From Paraburkholderia agricolaris (GTDB lineage Bacteria; Pseudomonadota; Gammaproteobacteria; Burkholderiales; Burkholderiaceae), in NCBI RefSeq assembly GCF_009455635.1, contig NZ_QPER01000002.1, positions 496,001 through 560,000 on the forward strand: 64,000 nt of DNA, written 5' to 3'. Positions 26,432-34,980 of the stretch are shown here, piece after piece. The notes beneath the pieces were generated by a model. It ran no database searches, was not told the DNA's origin, and saw nothing but the letters and a program-made list of their open reading frames with translations. Both the position numbers and the translations under genes were made by a program. The first letter of the stretch is position 1. Every line of letters starts with the position of its first letter.

Positions 26432-26765
26432 AGTAAGGGAATCGAACGCATGGGCCGGAAAACAGGGGGCAATAACGTTGGCCGAGCCCTCACGACGGCT
26501 GGTTGGCTGTGCCAGCTTTCAGTGTTGTCAGGATGTGGGTGATTCGCGAACGTTGTGCTCCAGTCTCTTTAACGGAGCAAGCCGCGGGAATCCGTCGCCG
26601 CATATTGGATTTTTTTATTTTGGCGGCGCGGCCGCGCTGGAATGGGCGGCCGGCGTGAAGGTCAGCAGGCGCCTGGACTTTCCGGCGCCTTAGCTAGTCA
26701 ACGGGCTGGTCAACGGGCCGGTCAACAGGCTGTTCAACGGGTTGGGCAAATGAGCTGACGGTTTT
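26432..26765. other. 334-bp intergenic region with AT island and short tandem repeat
   Basis: No gene is seen. An AT-rich stretch (about 26602-26622) is flanked by CGCCGC (26596-26601) and GCGGCG (26623-26628), possibly a hairpin or a promoter element of the response regulator. A four-unit tandem repeat occupies 26697-26744. Confidence 0.45.
26697..26744. repeat. Four tandem 12-bp repeats
   Basis: Units GTCAACGGGCTG, GTCAACGGGCCG, GTCAACAGGCTG and TTCAACGGGTTG follow one another without gaps. This is a small variable-number repeat just beyond the 3' end of the DUF1254 gene. Confidence 0.85.
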
Positions 26766-28094
26766 TCAGGGTCGGTCGGCCGGAACGCGGCGGATCGGCG
26801 GATAGTGAAACTTCCTGTCGAGATGAAGCGCGCCCGGTATGTAGATGCGCAGCATGATGTAGAACAGCCCGTCCGGCGCGGGGAGCCAGTTGGCTAGCGC
26901 GGCAGGGTCAAGCGGCGGTGTTGCCGACAAGGTCAGCGACAGGCCGCCTTGATCGTAGCGAAGCTGCGGTGAGCGATCGCCGATCGAGTATCGCTCGATC
27001 GCGTTATCCACCAGCATGCGCGATGCCTTGTCATACATCGTGATCGACCAGAATGCCTGCGAGTGGGGCAGGCCGTCAGGCGGAAACGACAGTTCGTACG
27101 CGTGGCGTCCGTCAAGCGGTTGTCCTTCGCTGTCCCGGTCGGCGGTGACGTACATCGCTTCCTCTATGCCGAGTGCGCCGATGTAGTTGCGGCTGACGTG
27201 TGCGCGCTTCAGATAGTCGTTGCCGAACGAAGCGCGGACTTCCACCGGCAGGAACCATCCGCCGCCGAGCGCCGACGGCTGGGGCACGCCCAGTTCGCCG
27301 ATCACCTGCTCGAGCGCGCTGCCGAGCGCGGCGAGTGTGGGCGCCGGGAGCGTCGATACGTCGATGTTTGCGCCGATGCCGACCGCGGCATAACGGGTGA
27401 CGAGTGCGGATTCGGCGGCAGGCGGAGGATTGCGGGCGAGCGCGGCGTTGACCGCCGCTGCATAAAAACGCGGATCGCCAGCCGCCGCCCCGCGCGCCAT
27501 GCCGACATCGAAACGCCGTTGTGCGGGTTGACCGCTGAGCGTCTTCACGGCGAAGCGATCCTGCAGGGCATGTGCGGCGGCCAGGTCGTCCATGCCGTCG
27601 ACCAGGATGCGGCCGATCATCCAGACCTCTCGCGTTGGGCAGGCGATCGCTGCGAGATCGTCGTCGGCGAGCGGCGGCACATCGCCGTAATAGAGAAGAA
27701 AGCGCCGCGCGCCGTTGCCCGTTGTGCGCGTGCCAATGGATTCGAACGGGTTGGTGTAGAAGTCCAGCAGACCGAGTACGTAGTAGCGGTCCGCCGTGTC
27801 GGGTACTTCCAGCACCAGCGGTTCGTCGCCGAGGTCCAGCCACGTGCTGAGGTAAAGCGTGTCGTTATTGGGCGTCACGACTTCGCGGTTTCGCGGGCCC
27901 AGCAACTGACGGCCGCGCACCAGCTGATTGACCCAGCCGAATGTCGAAGCCGGACTGTCGCCGGCGAACTCGCCGTTGTCGTCGCGGCGGGGGCAGGTCG
28001 CCGCGCGCGTTCGCGCCATTTCGAATAGTGGCAGGGTATAGATCACCGCGTCGCGGGCGAGTGCGGTGAGGTTTTCGCTTGCAAAGCCAGACAT
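26766..28094 (-). CDS. DUF1254/DUF1214 domain protein
   Basis: A 442-residue protein with the DUF1254 N-domain (YTLPLFEMARTRAATC, WVNQLVRGRQLLGPRNREVVTPNNDTLYLSTWLDLGDEPLVL) and the DUF1214 C-domain (LPHSQAFWSITMYDKASRMLVDNAIERYSIGDRSP and NWLPAPDGLFYIMLRIYIPG). The biochemical function of the family is unknown. There is no signal peptide, unlike many members, so it should be cytoplasmic. It is divergent from a second DUF1254 gene 207 bp away. The intergenic region contains a 35-bp element that recurs upstream of the acyl-CoA synthetase operon, so shared regulation is likely. Confidence 0.88.
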   Translation of the reverse strand: MSGFASENLTALARDAVIYTLPLFEMARTRAATCPRRDDNGEFAGDSPASTFGWVNQLVRGRQLLGPRNREVVTPNNDTLYLSTWLDLGDEPLVLEVPDTADRYYVLGLLDFYTNPFESIGTRTTGNGARRFLLYYGDVPPLADDDLAAIACPTREVWMIGRILVDGMDDLAAAHALQDRFAVKTLSGQPAQRRFDVGMARGAAAGDPRFYAAAVNAALARNPPPAAESALVTRYAAVGIGANIDVSTLPAPTLAALGSALEQVIGELGVPQPSALGGGWFLPVEVRASFGNDYLKRAHVSRNYIGALGIEEAMYVTADRDSEGQPLDGRHAYELSFPPDGLPHSQAFWSITMYDKASRMLVDNAIERYSIGDRSPQLRYDQGGLSLTLSATPPLDPAALANWLPAPDGLFYIMLRIYIPGALHLDRKFHYPPIRRVPADRP

Positions 28095-28150
28095 GGATAC
28101 CGCTCCGGTTATGGACGGGAAGGAGTGGGATCGAGCCTACCGCGCCGGCC

Positions 28151-28185
28151 GGATAACGGTACCAGGGTTTCGCTATGTTAAACAC
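28151..28185. promoter_or_regulatory. 35-bp shared regulatory element, copy 1
   Basis: This element is identical at 33 of 35 positions to 33161-33195, including a run of 29 identical bases. Key pieces are CGGTACCAGGGTTTCG and GTTAAACAC. The core GTTT-nnC-nnn-Gnn-AAAC is a partial dyad of 17 bp. It lies 57 bp upstream of one DUF1254 gene and 117 bp upstream of the other. It is probably the operator of the tandem IclR regulator. Confidence 0.75.
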
Positions 28186-28301
28186 TCGCGCGCCGGCCGC
28201 TGCCTATACTTTGCGCTCCTCAGGCTTGCAAGGGGATCCCGCCATCCCGCCTCCCCGTACGTGCTGCTCGCATGCAAGCCGATCCTCACGGAGTTTCTCG
28301 A

Positions 28302-29603
28302 ATGACCATAGGCAATGCACAGCAGGAATGGGCGTACGTCGCAGGGGTTCAGGCATTCATATACGGTTATCCGCTCGTCGAAATCGTGCGTACGTGCGCG
28401 CTCATGACCGCCGTCGACGAACCGCAGAACAACGGGCGTGCGCCGATCAACCAGTTCTCGCATTGCCCGCGGCCGTGGACCCACGAAGACCGTGATGTCG
28501 TCACACCGGCCAATGACCTGCTTTACTCGATGGCCTGGCTGAATCTCGCTGACGGTCCCGTCATGTTTTCGACGCCGGCACCGACCGGGCGTTACTTCGT
28601 GATGGAGTTCATCGACGCGTATAGCGACAATTTCCATAACCTCGGTCCGCGTGTGATGGGGCCGTCAGCGGCAAGCTTTGCCATCGTCGGCCCCGACTGG
28701 TCCGGCTCGCTGCCGCCCGGTTCGATCGAAATCCGCTGTCCGACGAACCTCGTCTGGGTGCTCGGCCGTGTATTGATCGATGGTGTTGAAGACATGGAGG
28801 CAGCGCGTGCTTTCCAGGCCGGTTTCACGCTGCGCGCGACGGCGCCGGCCCGCTTGCCGCGCGCGGTCGCGGCCTACCAGCCTTGGAGCGGGTCAGGCGA
28901 GGCGTTCTTCGCGAACCTGGCAAGAGCGATGGCCGACAACCCGCCGCCTGCGGTGGATATGGGTCTCGTCGCCCAGTTTTCCCGTCTCGGTATTGCAACG
29001 GAGCGGGCGTTCGACGCCAGGGTGCCCAACGACACACAGGTGGCGGTTTTGCGAAGGGCGGTGGCAGCGGGTATCGAGATCGTCGATGGCCATACCCGTA
29101 GCCGTCGCGCGCGGCCATGGTCGATCAACTATGCGGGTGGCCGATTGGGCACGGACTATCTGGCGCGCTCCTGTACTGCGATGAAAGGGCTCGGCGCGCT
29201 CGCGAGCGAGGAGGCGCTCTATGCGCTGGGCGACTTCGACAGCAAGGGCGAGCAATTCGACGGCACGCATGACTACGTGTTGCGCTTTCCTGCTGGAGGC
29301 TTGCCGCCGGTGGATGCCTTCTGGTCAGTATCGATTTACGGCAGCGACTTCTGTTTCGCGGATAACCCGATCCGGCGCTATGCGATCGGCGATCGCACGC
29401 GCGACCTGCACTACGGCCCGGACGGTTCGCTCGACATTCTGATCCAGCACACGCAACCGCGGCAGGGGGTCTCGAACTGGTTGCCGGCTCCCTCGGGCCG
29501 GTTCTATCTCATCTTGCGCCTATACCATCCGCGCGAGGCCATCCTGTCGAAGGCCTACACGATTCCGCCGGTTGAGCGTATCGACGAGGATGCGCAGCAG
29601 TAA
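28302..29603 (+). CDS. DUF1254/DUF1214 domain protein
   Basis: A 433-residue paralogue of the divergent DUF1254 protein, with the same two-domain layout. N-domain: FIYGYPLVEIVRTCALMTAV and REDVVTPANDLLYSMAWLNL-like sequence. C-domain: LPPVDAFWSVSIYGSDFCFADNPIRRYAIGDRT and NWLPAPSGRFYLILRLYHP. No signal peptide is visible. GGAG seven bases before ATG 28302 supports the start. The gene ends at a bidirectional terminator shared with the convergent MFS gene. Its function is unknown; the shared regulatory element suggests it belongs to the same pathway as the acyl-CoA synthetase and MFS carrier. Confidence 0.88.
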   Translation: MTIGNAQQEWAYVAGVQAFIYGYPLVEIVRTCALMTAVDEPQNNGRAPINQFSHCPRPWTHEDRDVVTPANDLLYSMAWLNLADGPVMFSTPAPTGRYFVMEFIDAYSDNFHNLGPRVMGPSAASFAIVGPDWSGSLPPGSIEIRCPTNLVWVLGRVLIDGVEDMEAARAFQAGFTLRATAPARLPRAVAAYQPWSGSGEAFFANLARAMADNPPPAVDMGLVAQFSRLGIATERAFDARVPNDTQVAVLRRAVAAGIEIVDGHTRSRRARPWSINYAGGRLGTDYLARSCTAMKGLGALASEEALYALGDFDSKGEQFDGTHDYVLRFPAGGLPPVDAFWSVSIYGSDFCFADNPIRRYAIGDRTRDLHYGPDGSLDILIQHTQPRQGVSNWLPAPSGRFYLILRLYHPREAILSKAYTIPPVERIDEDAQQ

Positions 29604-29611
29604 GCCGAAAT

Positions 29612-29639
29612 GCAGCCTGTCCGCCGGTGGACAGGCTGC
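29612..29639. terminator. Bidirectional terminator
   Basis: A perfect 11-bp stem GCAGCCTGTCC / GGACAGGCTGC with loop GCCGGT sits between convergent stops at 29603 and 29663. There is no long T-run on either side. Confidence 0.7.
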
Positions 29640-29662
29640 GCTCCCGATTGAACGTTATTCCG

Positions 29663-30997
29663 TCAAGCCGCCTCCTCGCTGGCGGACGATCTCGTGGCCA
29701 CGTCGTTGCGAATGCTGCCGGCGCGAGCGTGGAAGTGCTGCAAAGCGCGCACCGAGCGTTCGGGATCCAGTAGCCAGATGCCGAGCACGCCGCACGGCAC
29801 CAGAATGCAGCCCAGCATGGTGAAACCATGCCTGAAGCCTTCCGCGATACCCTGTGTGTCGCTCACGAAGTGCCCCATCAACGCCGGCGCGATGAGACCC
29901 GCCAGCGTACCGAGCGAAGCATTGATGCCGAGCCAGGCGGCGCGCTGTCTGATGGGCGTGACTTCGCCGATCATTAATGGACCGAAGAAAAAGATCAACT
30001 GGCTCAGCACATTCGTCGCGCTCAGACACAACACCTTGAGCGCGGGACTGAGCGCAAGCGTCGTGCCGAACAGGGCGAGGCCCGCGAGCGCGACCGGCAC
30101 GCTCGTCATGACACCGCGCGATAGGCGCGAACTCACGCCCCTGCCGCCAAGCCACTGGGAAAGGAACGACGCGGCGAGCGTGACGGGAATGCCTGCGCTG
30201 ACAATCAGCGAGAACAGCCAGCCGGCGTCGGCCGCCGGATAACCGAGCGCGAGCCGCAGGTAGGCCGGAAACCAGGTGAATCCAACCGACAGCACCGAAT
30301 AGCCGACAAAGGTCAGCAGGATGCAGCCCGCCAGCGTCGGATCGGCAATCAGCCGCCGGTAGGGAATGTGCTGGCCCGGCGGCTGTGCGGTCTGCGCAGC
30401 CGCCGCATCCGCCGTTTCGTCGACCGTACCTTCGGCGCCCAGCAACAGCCACAGCACGGTCCACACACATCCGGCAATGCCGAGTACGAGAAACGCCCGA
30501 TGCCAGTCGTAGTGAATGATCAGATAGGTCAGGCACGGGCCGGCCAGCAGCATGCCGGTGTTGGCGCCTTGCAGGACGATCGCGCTCGGTATGCTGCGCT
30601 TGCTGTTATCGAACCATTTGTAGGTCGCGTGAATCGCAAGCGGGTAGGCCGGTCCTTCGCCCGCGCCGAGCAGAATCCGGCAGAGGATCAACAAGGGAAA
30701 CGAAACCGTGCCGACGAGCGGAAACTGCACCAGCGCCCACGCGAGCGCGAGCACCGCCAGCAGCCACTTTGCCTTGATGCGGTTGGCCGCGAAACCGAAC
30801 AGCACACCGGCCGTTGAAAACAGCAGAAAGAAACTACTGCCGACAAGGCCCAGTTGCTGCGGCGTCAGTCCAAGGTCATGCATCATCGGCACCGCCGCGA
30901 GACCGATGACGGCTTTGTCGGCGAAATTGATCAGCATGAACAGGAACATCAGGGCGACGACGATCCATGCGCGCCATCGGGGGCTTATGGGGAACAT
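29663..30997 (-). CDS. MFS transporter, ACS-like
   Basis: A 444-residue twelve-helix carrier. Helix 1 reads WIVVALMFLFMLINFADKAVIGLAA. The loop after helix 2 is FGFAANRIKAKWLLAV, and helices 4-5 contain LLILCRILLGAGEGPAYPLAIHATYKWFDNSKRS, typical of the ACS group of organic-acid importers. GGAG six bases before ATG 30997 fixes the start. It overlaps the end of the acyl-CoA synthetase gene by 13 bp, so the two form one operon: the carrier probably imports the acid which the synthetase activates. The substrate is not identifiable. Confidence 0.88.
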   Translation of the reverse strand: MFPISPRWRAWIVVALMFLFMLINFADKAVIGLAAVPMMHDLGLTPQQLGLVGSSFFLLFSTAGVLFGFAANRIKAKWLLAVLALAWALVQFPLVGTVSFPLLILCRILLGAGEGPAYPLAIHATYKWFDNSKRSIPSAIVLQGANTGMLLAGPCLTYLIIHYDWHRAFLVLGIAGCVWTVLWLLLGAEGTVDETADAAAAQTAQPPGQHIPYRRLIADPTLAGCILLTFVGYSVLSVGFTWFPAYLRLALGYPAADAGWLFSLIVSAGIPVTLAASFLSQWLGGRGVSSRLSRGVMTSVPVALAGLALFGTTLALSPALKVLCLSATNVLSQLIFFFGPLMIGEVTPIRQRAAWLGINASLGTLAGLIAPALMGHFVSDTQGIAEGFRHGFTMLGCILVPCGVLGIWLLDPERSVRALQHFHARAGSIRNDVATRSSASEEAA

Positions 30998-33108
30998 GTT
31001 TTCTCCGTTGAGCGGATTGTTGCGAGCGCATCGACGGCGCACGAAAACTGGCCTTTGGGCCGCGCGATGAACGGATTGATGTCGATCGACTCGATGCTGC
31101 CGGCGTTGGCCGCGGCGAAACGCGAGAGCGCGGCCAGCGTGTCGGCGAGTGTGTCGACGTCGACCGGCGGTTGACCGCGCACGCCACCCAGCACGGGCCA
31201 CGCGCGAATCTCGCGAATCATCCGATGCGCTTCCGCGACGTCGAAGGGCGCCTGCCTGAACGTGACATCCCTGAGCACTTCGACGAGAACCCCGCCCAGT
31301 CCGAACATGACGACCGGACCGAATACCGGATCGCGTGTCACGCCTAGAATGCATTCCACGCCGTGCTGGATCATCGGCGCGACCAGCACGCCTTCGATAT
31401 GCGCATTGGGCGCGGCGCGCGCGGCGTTCTCCGTGATACGCGCAAAGGCGGCCCGAACCGCCTGCGAATCGGCCAGCCGCAGTGCGACGCCGCCCACATC
31501 CGATTTGTGTGCGATGTCGGCTGACAGCACCTTGAGCACGACCGGAAATCCGAGCCGGGTGGCTGCGTCGGAGGCCTCGTCGGCGCTTCTTGCCACGCGG
31601 CTCGAAACCACCGGAATGCCGGCGTCGGCCAGGAGGCGCAGCGCGTCGGCTTCGTCGAAACGCGCAGGCTCGATGGCGACGGGTTCCGGCAACGCAATCG
31701 GCGTCCGCTGCCGCTCGAAATGCCGGCTAAATGCGTGTAGCGCGGCAATCGCCCGCACGGCGGCAGCGGGTTCCTCAAACGTCAGGCAGCGGTGCGACTC
31801 GAGAAAATTGCGGTTCTGCTCGTCGAAGAGCGAGACGACGGCGATAGTCAGGTCCGGGTGAGCGGCGCGCACGCGCGCCCACAATTCGGTGACCAGCGGT
31901 CTGTGTTGCGGCGAAATGCCGGTGACCGCCTGGAACGACACGATCGCGCCGTATTGGCCGTGCTCCAGCATCGTGTCGACGGTGTCGCCCAGCAACGCGG
32001 GCTCGTTGAGTATCTGGCCGGTGATATCGACCGGATTGACGGCGGACGCGAACGGCACGCGCTGGAGAATCGCCTGCTGTCCTGCTTGCGCCAGCGGGGG
32101 CACGGAGAGCCCTAGCCGGTCGGCTTCGTCCACCATCAATACGCCGGCGCCGCCGGAAAGCGACACGATGCCAAGCGCCTCGGACGCAGGCAGCGGTGCG
32201 ACCGAACAGGCATAGCCGATATCGAACAGTTCGTGAATGTCTTGCGCACGGTACACGCCGTACTGGCGCAGCACGGCGTCGTAGATTTCATCGCAGCCGG
32301 CAAGCGAGGCGGTGTGCGACGCCGCGGCTGCGGCGCCTTGCGTGGTGCGGCCAACCTTGCACATCACCACGGGTTTGCGCTGCGCGCGAGCCAGTTCGAG
32401 CGCGGCGCACAGTTTCTCGCCGTCGCGCGCGCCTTCGAGGTAGCAAAGGATCACCGAGGTGGCAGGGTCGAGCGCTTGCCACGCGAGCGCGTCGGCGAGT
32501 TCGATATCCGCTTCATTGCCCGTGGAGACGAAATGACTGATACCCAGACCGCGACGCTGCGCGAGCATCAACGCAAAGATCCCGAACGCGCCGCTCTGGC
32601 TGATCAGCCCGATGTTGCCGCGCAGCGGCGCGGCGATTTTCAGCGCGGGGGTGAACGTCGCGTACACGCCTTGATGGTTGTTGACGAAGCCGAGGCAATT
32701 CGGTCCCAGCAAGCTGATCGCGCTGTCCTTCACGAGCGCGCGGAGTTCGTTCTGCGCGCGCACGCCGGCTGCACCGGTTTCCGCGAAGCCTGAGGAAAAC
32801 ATCACGATCGAGCGGACCCCGGCGGCCGCCGCATCTTCCACTGCGGACATAACGCCTGCTGCGGGCACCGCGCAGATGGCCATGTCGATTGGCGCACCGA
32901 CGTCGCGCAGGGTCGGGTAAGACTGCAGACCCTGGATGCGATCCTGTTTCGGGTTGACCGGATAGATTGCGCCGGGATACCGCTGGGTCAGCAGATACTC
33001 CACCGGCAGGCCACCTATTTTGGCCGGATTCGAAGAGGCGCCGACAACGGCAATCGATTGGGGATTGAACAGCGGGCCGAGCGCCTGCTGACAGGATGAC
33101 AAAGGCAT
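30985..33108 (-). CDS. ADP-forming acyl-CoA synthetase (acetate-CoA ligase family)
   Basis: A 707-residue single-chain NDP-forming acyl-CoA synthetase. Order of domains: CoA-binding Rossmann (SIAVVGASSNPAKIGG, LLGPNCLGFVN), ligase domains (LISQSGAFGIFALML, and SHTASLAGCDEIYDAVLRQYG with the His expected to carry phosphate), then a C-terminal ATP-grasp domain (about residues 475-700; VVLKVLSADIAHKSDVGGVAL, VVMFGLGGVLVEVLRDV). The reaction is carboxylate + CoA + ATP to acyl-CoA + ADP + Pi. ATG 33108 with GGAG upstream is preferred over a GTG at 33117. The shared 35-bp element lies 53 bp upstream, and the MFS gene overlaps downstream. Confidence 0.9.
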   Translation of the reverse strand: MPLSSCQQALGPLFNPQSIAVVGASSNPAKIGGLPVEYLLTQRYPGAIYPVNPKQDRIQGLQSYPTLRDVGAPIDMAICAVPAAGVMSAVEDAAAAGVRSIVMFSSGFAETGAAGVRAQNELRALVKDSAISLLGPNCLGFVNNHQGVYATFTPALKIAAPLRGNIGLISQSGAFGIFALMLAQRRGLGISHFVSTGNEADIELADALAWQALDPATSVILCYLEGARDGEKLCAALELARAQRKPVVMCKVGRTTQGAAAAASHTASLAGCDEIYDAVLRQYGVYRAQDIHELFDIGYACSVAPLPASEALGIVSLSGGAGVLMVDEADRLGLSVPPLAQAGQQAILQRVPFASAVNPVDITGQILNEPALLGDTVDTMLEHGQYGAIVSFQAVTGISPQHRPLVTELWARVRAAHPDLTIAVVSLFDEQNRNFLESHRCLTFEEPAAAVRAIAALHAFSRHFERQRTPIALPEPVAIEPARFDEADALRLLADAGIPVVSSRVARSADEASDAATRLGFPVVLKVLSADIAHKSDVGGVALRLADSQAVRAAFARITENAARAAPNAHIEGVLVAPMIQHGVECILGVTRDPVFGPVVMFGLGGVLVEVLRDVTFRQAPFDVAEAHRMIREIRAWPVLGGVRGQPPVDVDTLADTLAALSRFAAANAGSIESIDINPFIARPKGQFSCAVDALATIRSTEKTCSP

Positions 33109-33160
33109 TGAGACCACTCCGCGTAGACCTGTAGGGGTGGCTCAGCCTAGCAATCTGGCA

Positions 33161-33195
33161 GGATGGCGGTACCAGGGTTTCGCTATGTTAAACAC
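33161..33195. promoter_or_regulatory. 35-bp shared regulatory element, copy 2
   Basis: This is the second copy of the element at 28151-28185. It lies between the divergent acyl-CoA synthetase (53 bp from its ATG) and the tandem IclR regulator (71 bp from its ATG). The spacing to the minus-strand gene is nearly the same in both copies, as expected for an operator or activator site. Confidence 0.75.
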
Positions 33196-33265
33196 GGATG
33201 GAGGCCGGCTAGCGAACGTGCTCCAATTGGCGCAAGCACGCCCCGAGCGTTTCCTCGCATAAACG

Positions 33266-34882
33266 ATGGCACCGAATCCACTCCGCAATCCCCAGTTTGC
33301 CACCACGCTCGCGCACGGCCTCGCGTTATTGAACTGCTTCAAGGTGGGCGACGCAATTCTCAGCAACAAGGACTTTGCCGAGCGCACGGGCCTGTCGAAA
33401 GCCACGGTGTCGCGGCTCACGTATACGCTCGCCGTGCTCGGCTTTCTGCGCTATGACAACAGCGCACGCAAATATCGGCTGGGCTCGGCGGCGGTGTCGG
33501 TCGGCTATCCGTTTCTGCAGGGCCTGCGGATCCGCGAACTGGCGCGGCCGCTGATGCGGGAGCTTGCCGATGTGGCGCGCGGTTCGGTGTCGCTCGGAAT
33601 CCGCGATCGCTCGCACATGGTGTATGTCGAGACTGCACGCGGTCATGAATCGCCGGCGTTTCGTCCGGATACCGGTGCTTCGCTGCCCATACTTGCCTCC
33701 GCGATGGGCCGGGCGTGGCTGGGCCGCGCCGAGCCCGCACAACGCGCTCTCGTGCTCGAGCAGGTTCGCACCCGGGACCCCGCGCAGTGGGACGCATATC
33801 ACGCCGGGTTGAAGGGCGCGCTGCGCACGTTCGGTAAGTGTGGCCTCGCGCTGGGCGAAGGCGATTTCGAGCCTGAAATCCATGCGGTCGCCGTACCGTT
33901 GCGCGAATCGATCGATTCAGAAACTTTCGTCTTCAATTGCGGCGTGCCGCGGGTGCAACTGACCGGCAGGATGCTTGTCGACGAGATCGCGCCGCGTCTG
34001 GCGGCGATGGTGGAAACGGTCGAACGCCAGCTCGCCTTGCAGCCTGCCGCCGACGACGAAGCGCGACCCTCGCCGGGTCCATTTCCCGGGCGGCCGACCA
34101 TGGATTCGTTTCCCGACGACGACGACCGTCAATTCGCTTTCACGCTCGCGCGCGGTCTGGAAATTCTGCGCTGCTTCCGGCCCGGCGAAGCGGCACTCGG
34201 CAACAAGGATTTTGTCGAGCGGACGGGTTTGTCGAAGGCCACGGTGTCGAGGCTTGCCTACACCTTGACCGAGCTCGGCTACCTGCGCCATGACCAGGTG
34301 GCGCGCAACTATCGGCTCGGCGGCGGTGTGCTGTCGATGGGCTATCCGCTGCTGGCCGGCATGCGCATCCGGCAGATCGCGCGGCCGTTCATGCGCGAGC
34401 TTGCGTTGCAGATTCGCGGGTCGGTGTCGCTTGGCATGCGGGATCAGTCGAATATGGTCTACATCGAATGCTGTCCGGGCGACGAGCGAATTCTTGCCCG
34501 GCCCGACGTCGGCGCGGTGCGTCCGATTCTGCGGATGGCGATGGGCCGGGCGTGGCTGGCGGCGGTGACGCCGCAGGAGCGTGAAGTGGCGCTGAACCGG
34601 CTACGCGTCGCCGTGCCTGAGCAATGGCAACTTTATGGGGCGCAGGTGCAGCAGGCGCTGCGCGACTACCGTGAAGCCGGCGTGTGCTTTTCGTACGGCG
34701 ATATGCAGAAGAACGCGTACGGCGTCGCTGCGCCGTTGTGCGCGCAGGTGGACGCTGAGACGCTGGTGTTCAACTGCGCGGTGCCGGCACAGTCGGCGCA
34801 GGGACGTCGTTTGATCGACGATATCGCGCCACGGCTCATGGCGATGGTCGCGAACGTCGAAATTGCGGCCGGCTTGCGCTAG
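33266..34882 (+). CDS. Tandem double IclR-type regulator
   Basis: A 538-residue protein in which a complete IclR regulator occurs twice in one open frame. The first winged helix is at residues 34-61 (NKDFAERTGLSKATVSRLTY) and its effector domain follows to about 255. After a Pro/Asp/Glu linker the second copy starts near 279, with its helix at 313-340 (NKDFVERTGLSKATVSRLAY) and effector domain to the end. Typical IclR proteins have about 260 residues, so this is a fused duplication with no frameshift or stop between halves. The two recognition helices are nearly identical, so a single chain could bind both halves of a dyad. It probably controls the flanking operons through the shared 35-bp site. 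Confidence 0.9.
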   Translation: MAPNPLRNPQFATTLAHGLALLNCFKVGDAILSNKDFAERTGLSKATVSRLTYTLAVLGFLRYDNSARKYRLGSAAVSVGYPFLQGLRIRELARPLMRELADVARGSVSLGIRDRSHMVYVETARGHESPAFRPDTGASLPILASAMGRAWLGRAEPAQRALVLEQVRTRDPAQWDAYHAGLKGALRTFGKCGLALGEGDFEPEIHAVAVPLRESIDSETFVFNCGVPRVQLTGRMLVDEIAPRLAAMVETVERQLALQPAADDEARPSPGPFPGRPTMDSFPDDDDRQFAFTLARGLEILRCFRPGEAALGNKDFVERTGLSKATVSRLAYTLTELGYLRHDQVARNYRLGGGVLSMGYPLLAGMRIRQIARPFMRELALQIRGSVSLGMRDQSNMVYIECCPGDERILARPDVGAVRPILRMAMGRAWLAAVTPQEREVALNRLRVAVPEQWQLYGAQVQQALRDYREAGVCFSYGDMQKNAYGVAAPLCAQVDAETLVFNCAVPAQSAQGRRLIDDIAPRLMAMVANVEIAAGLR

Positions 34883-34980
34883 CGCGCGCGGCATTCGCAT
34901 CGCGCTGCTTGTCTGAGGCGCACGCGGCAATACCAAGTGGCGTAGCATGGCAAACTCTTCGTGCCCATTGCCAAGCTCCG

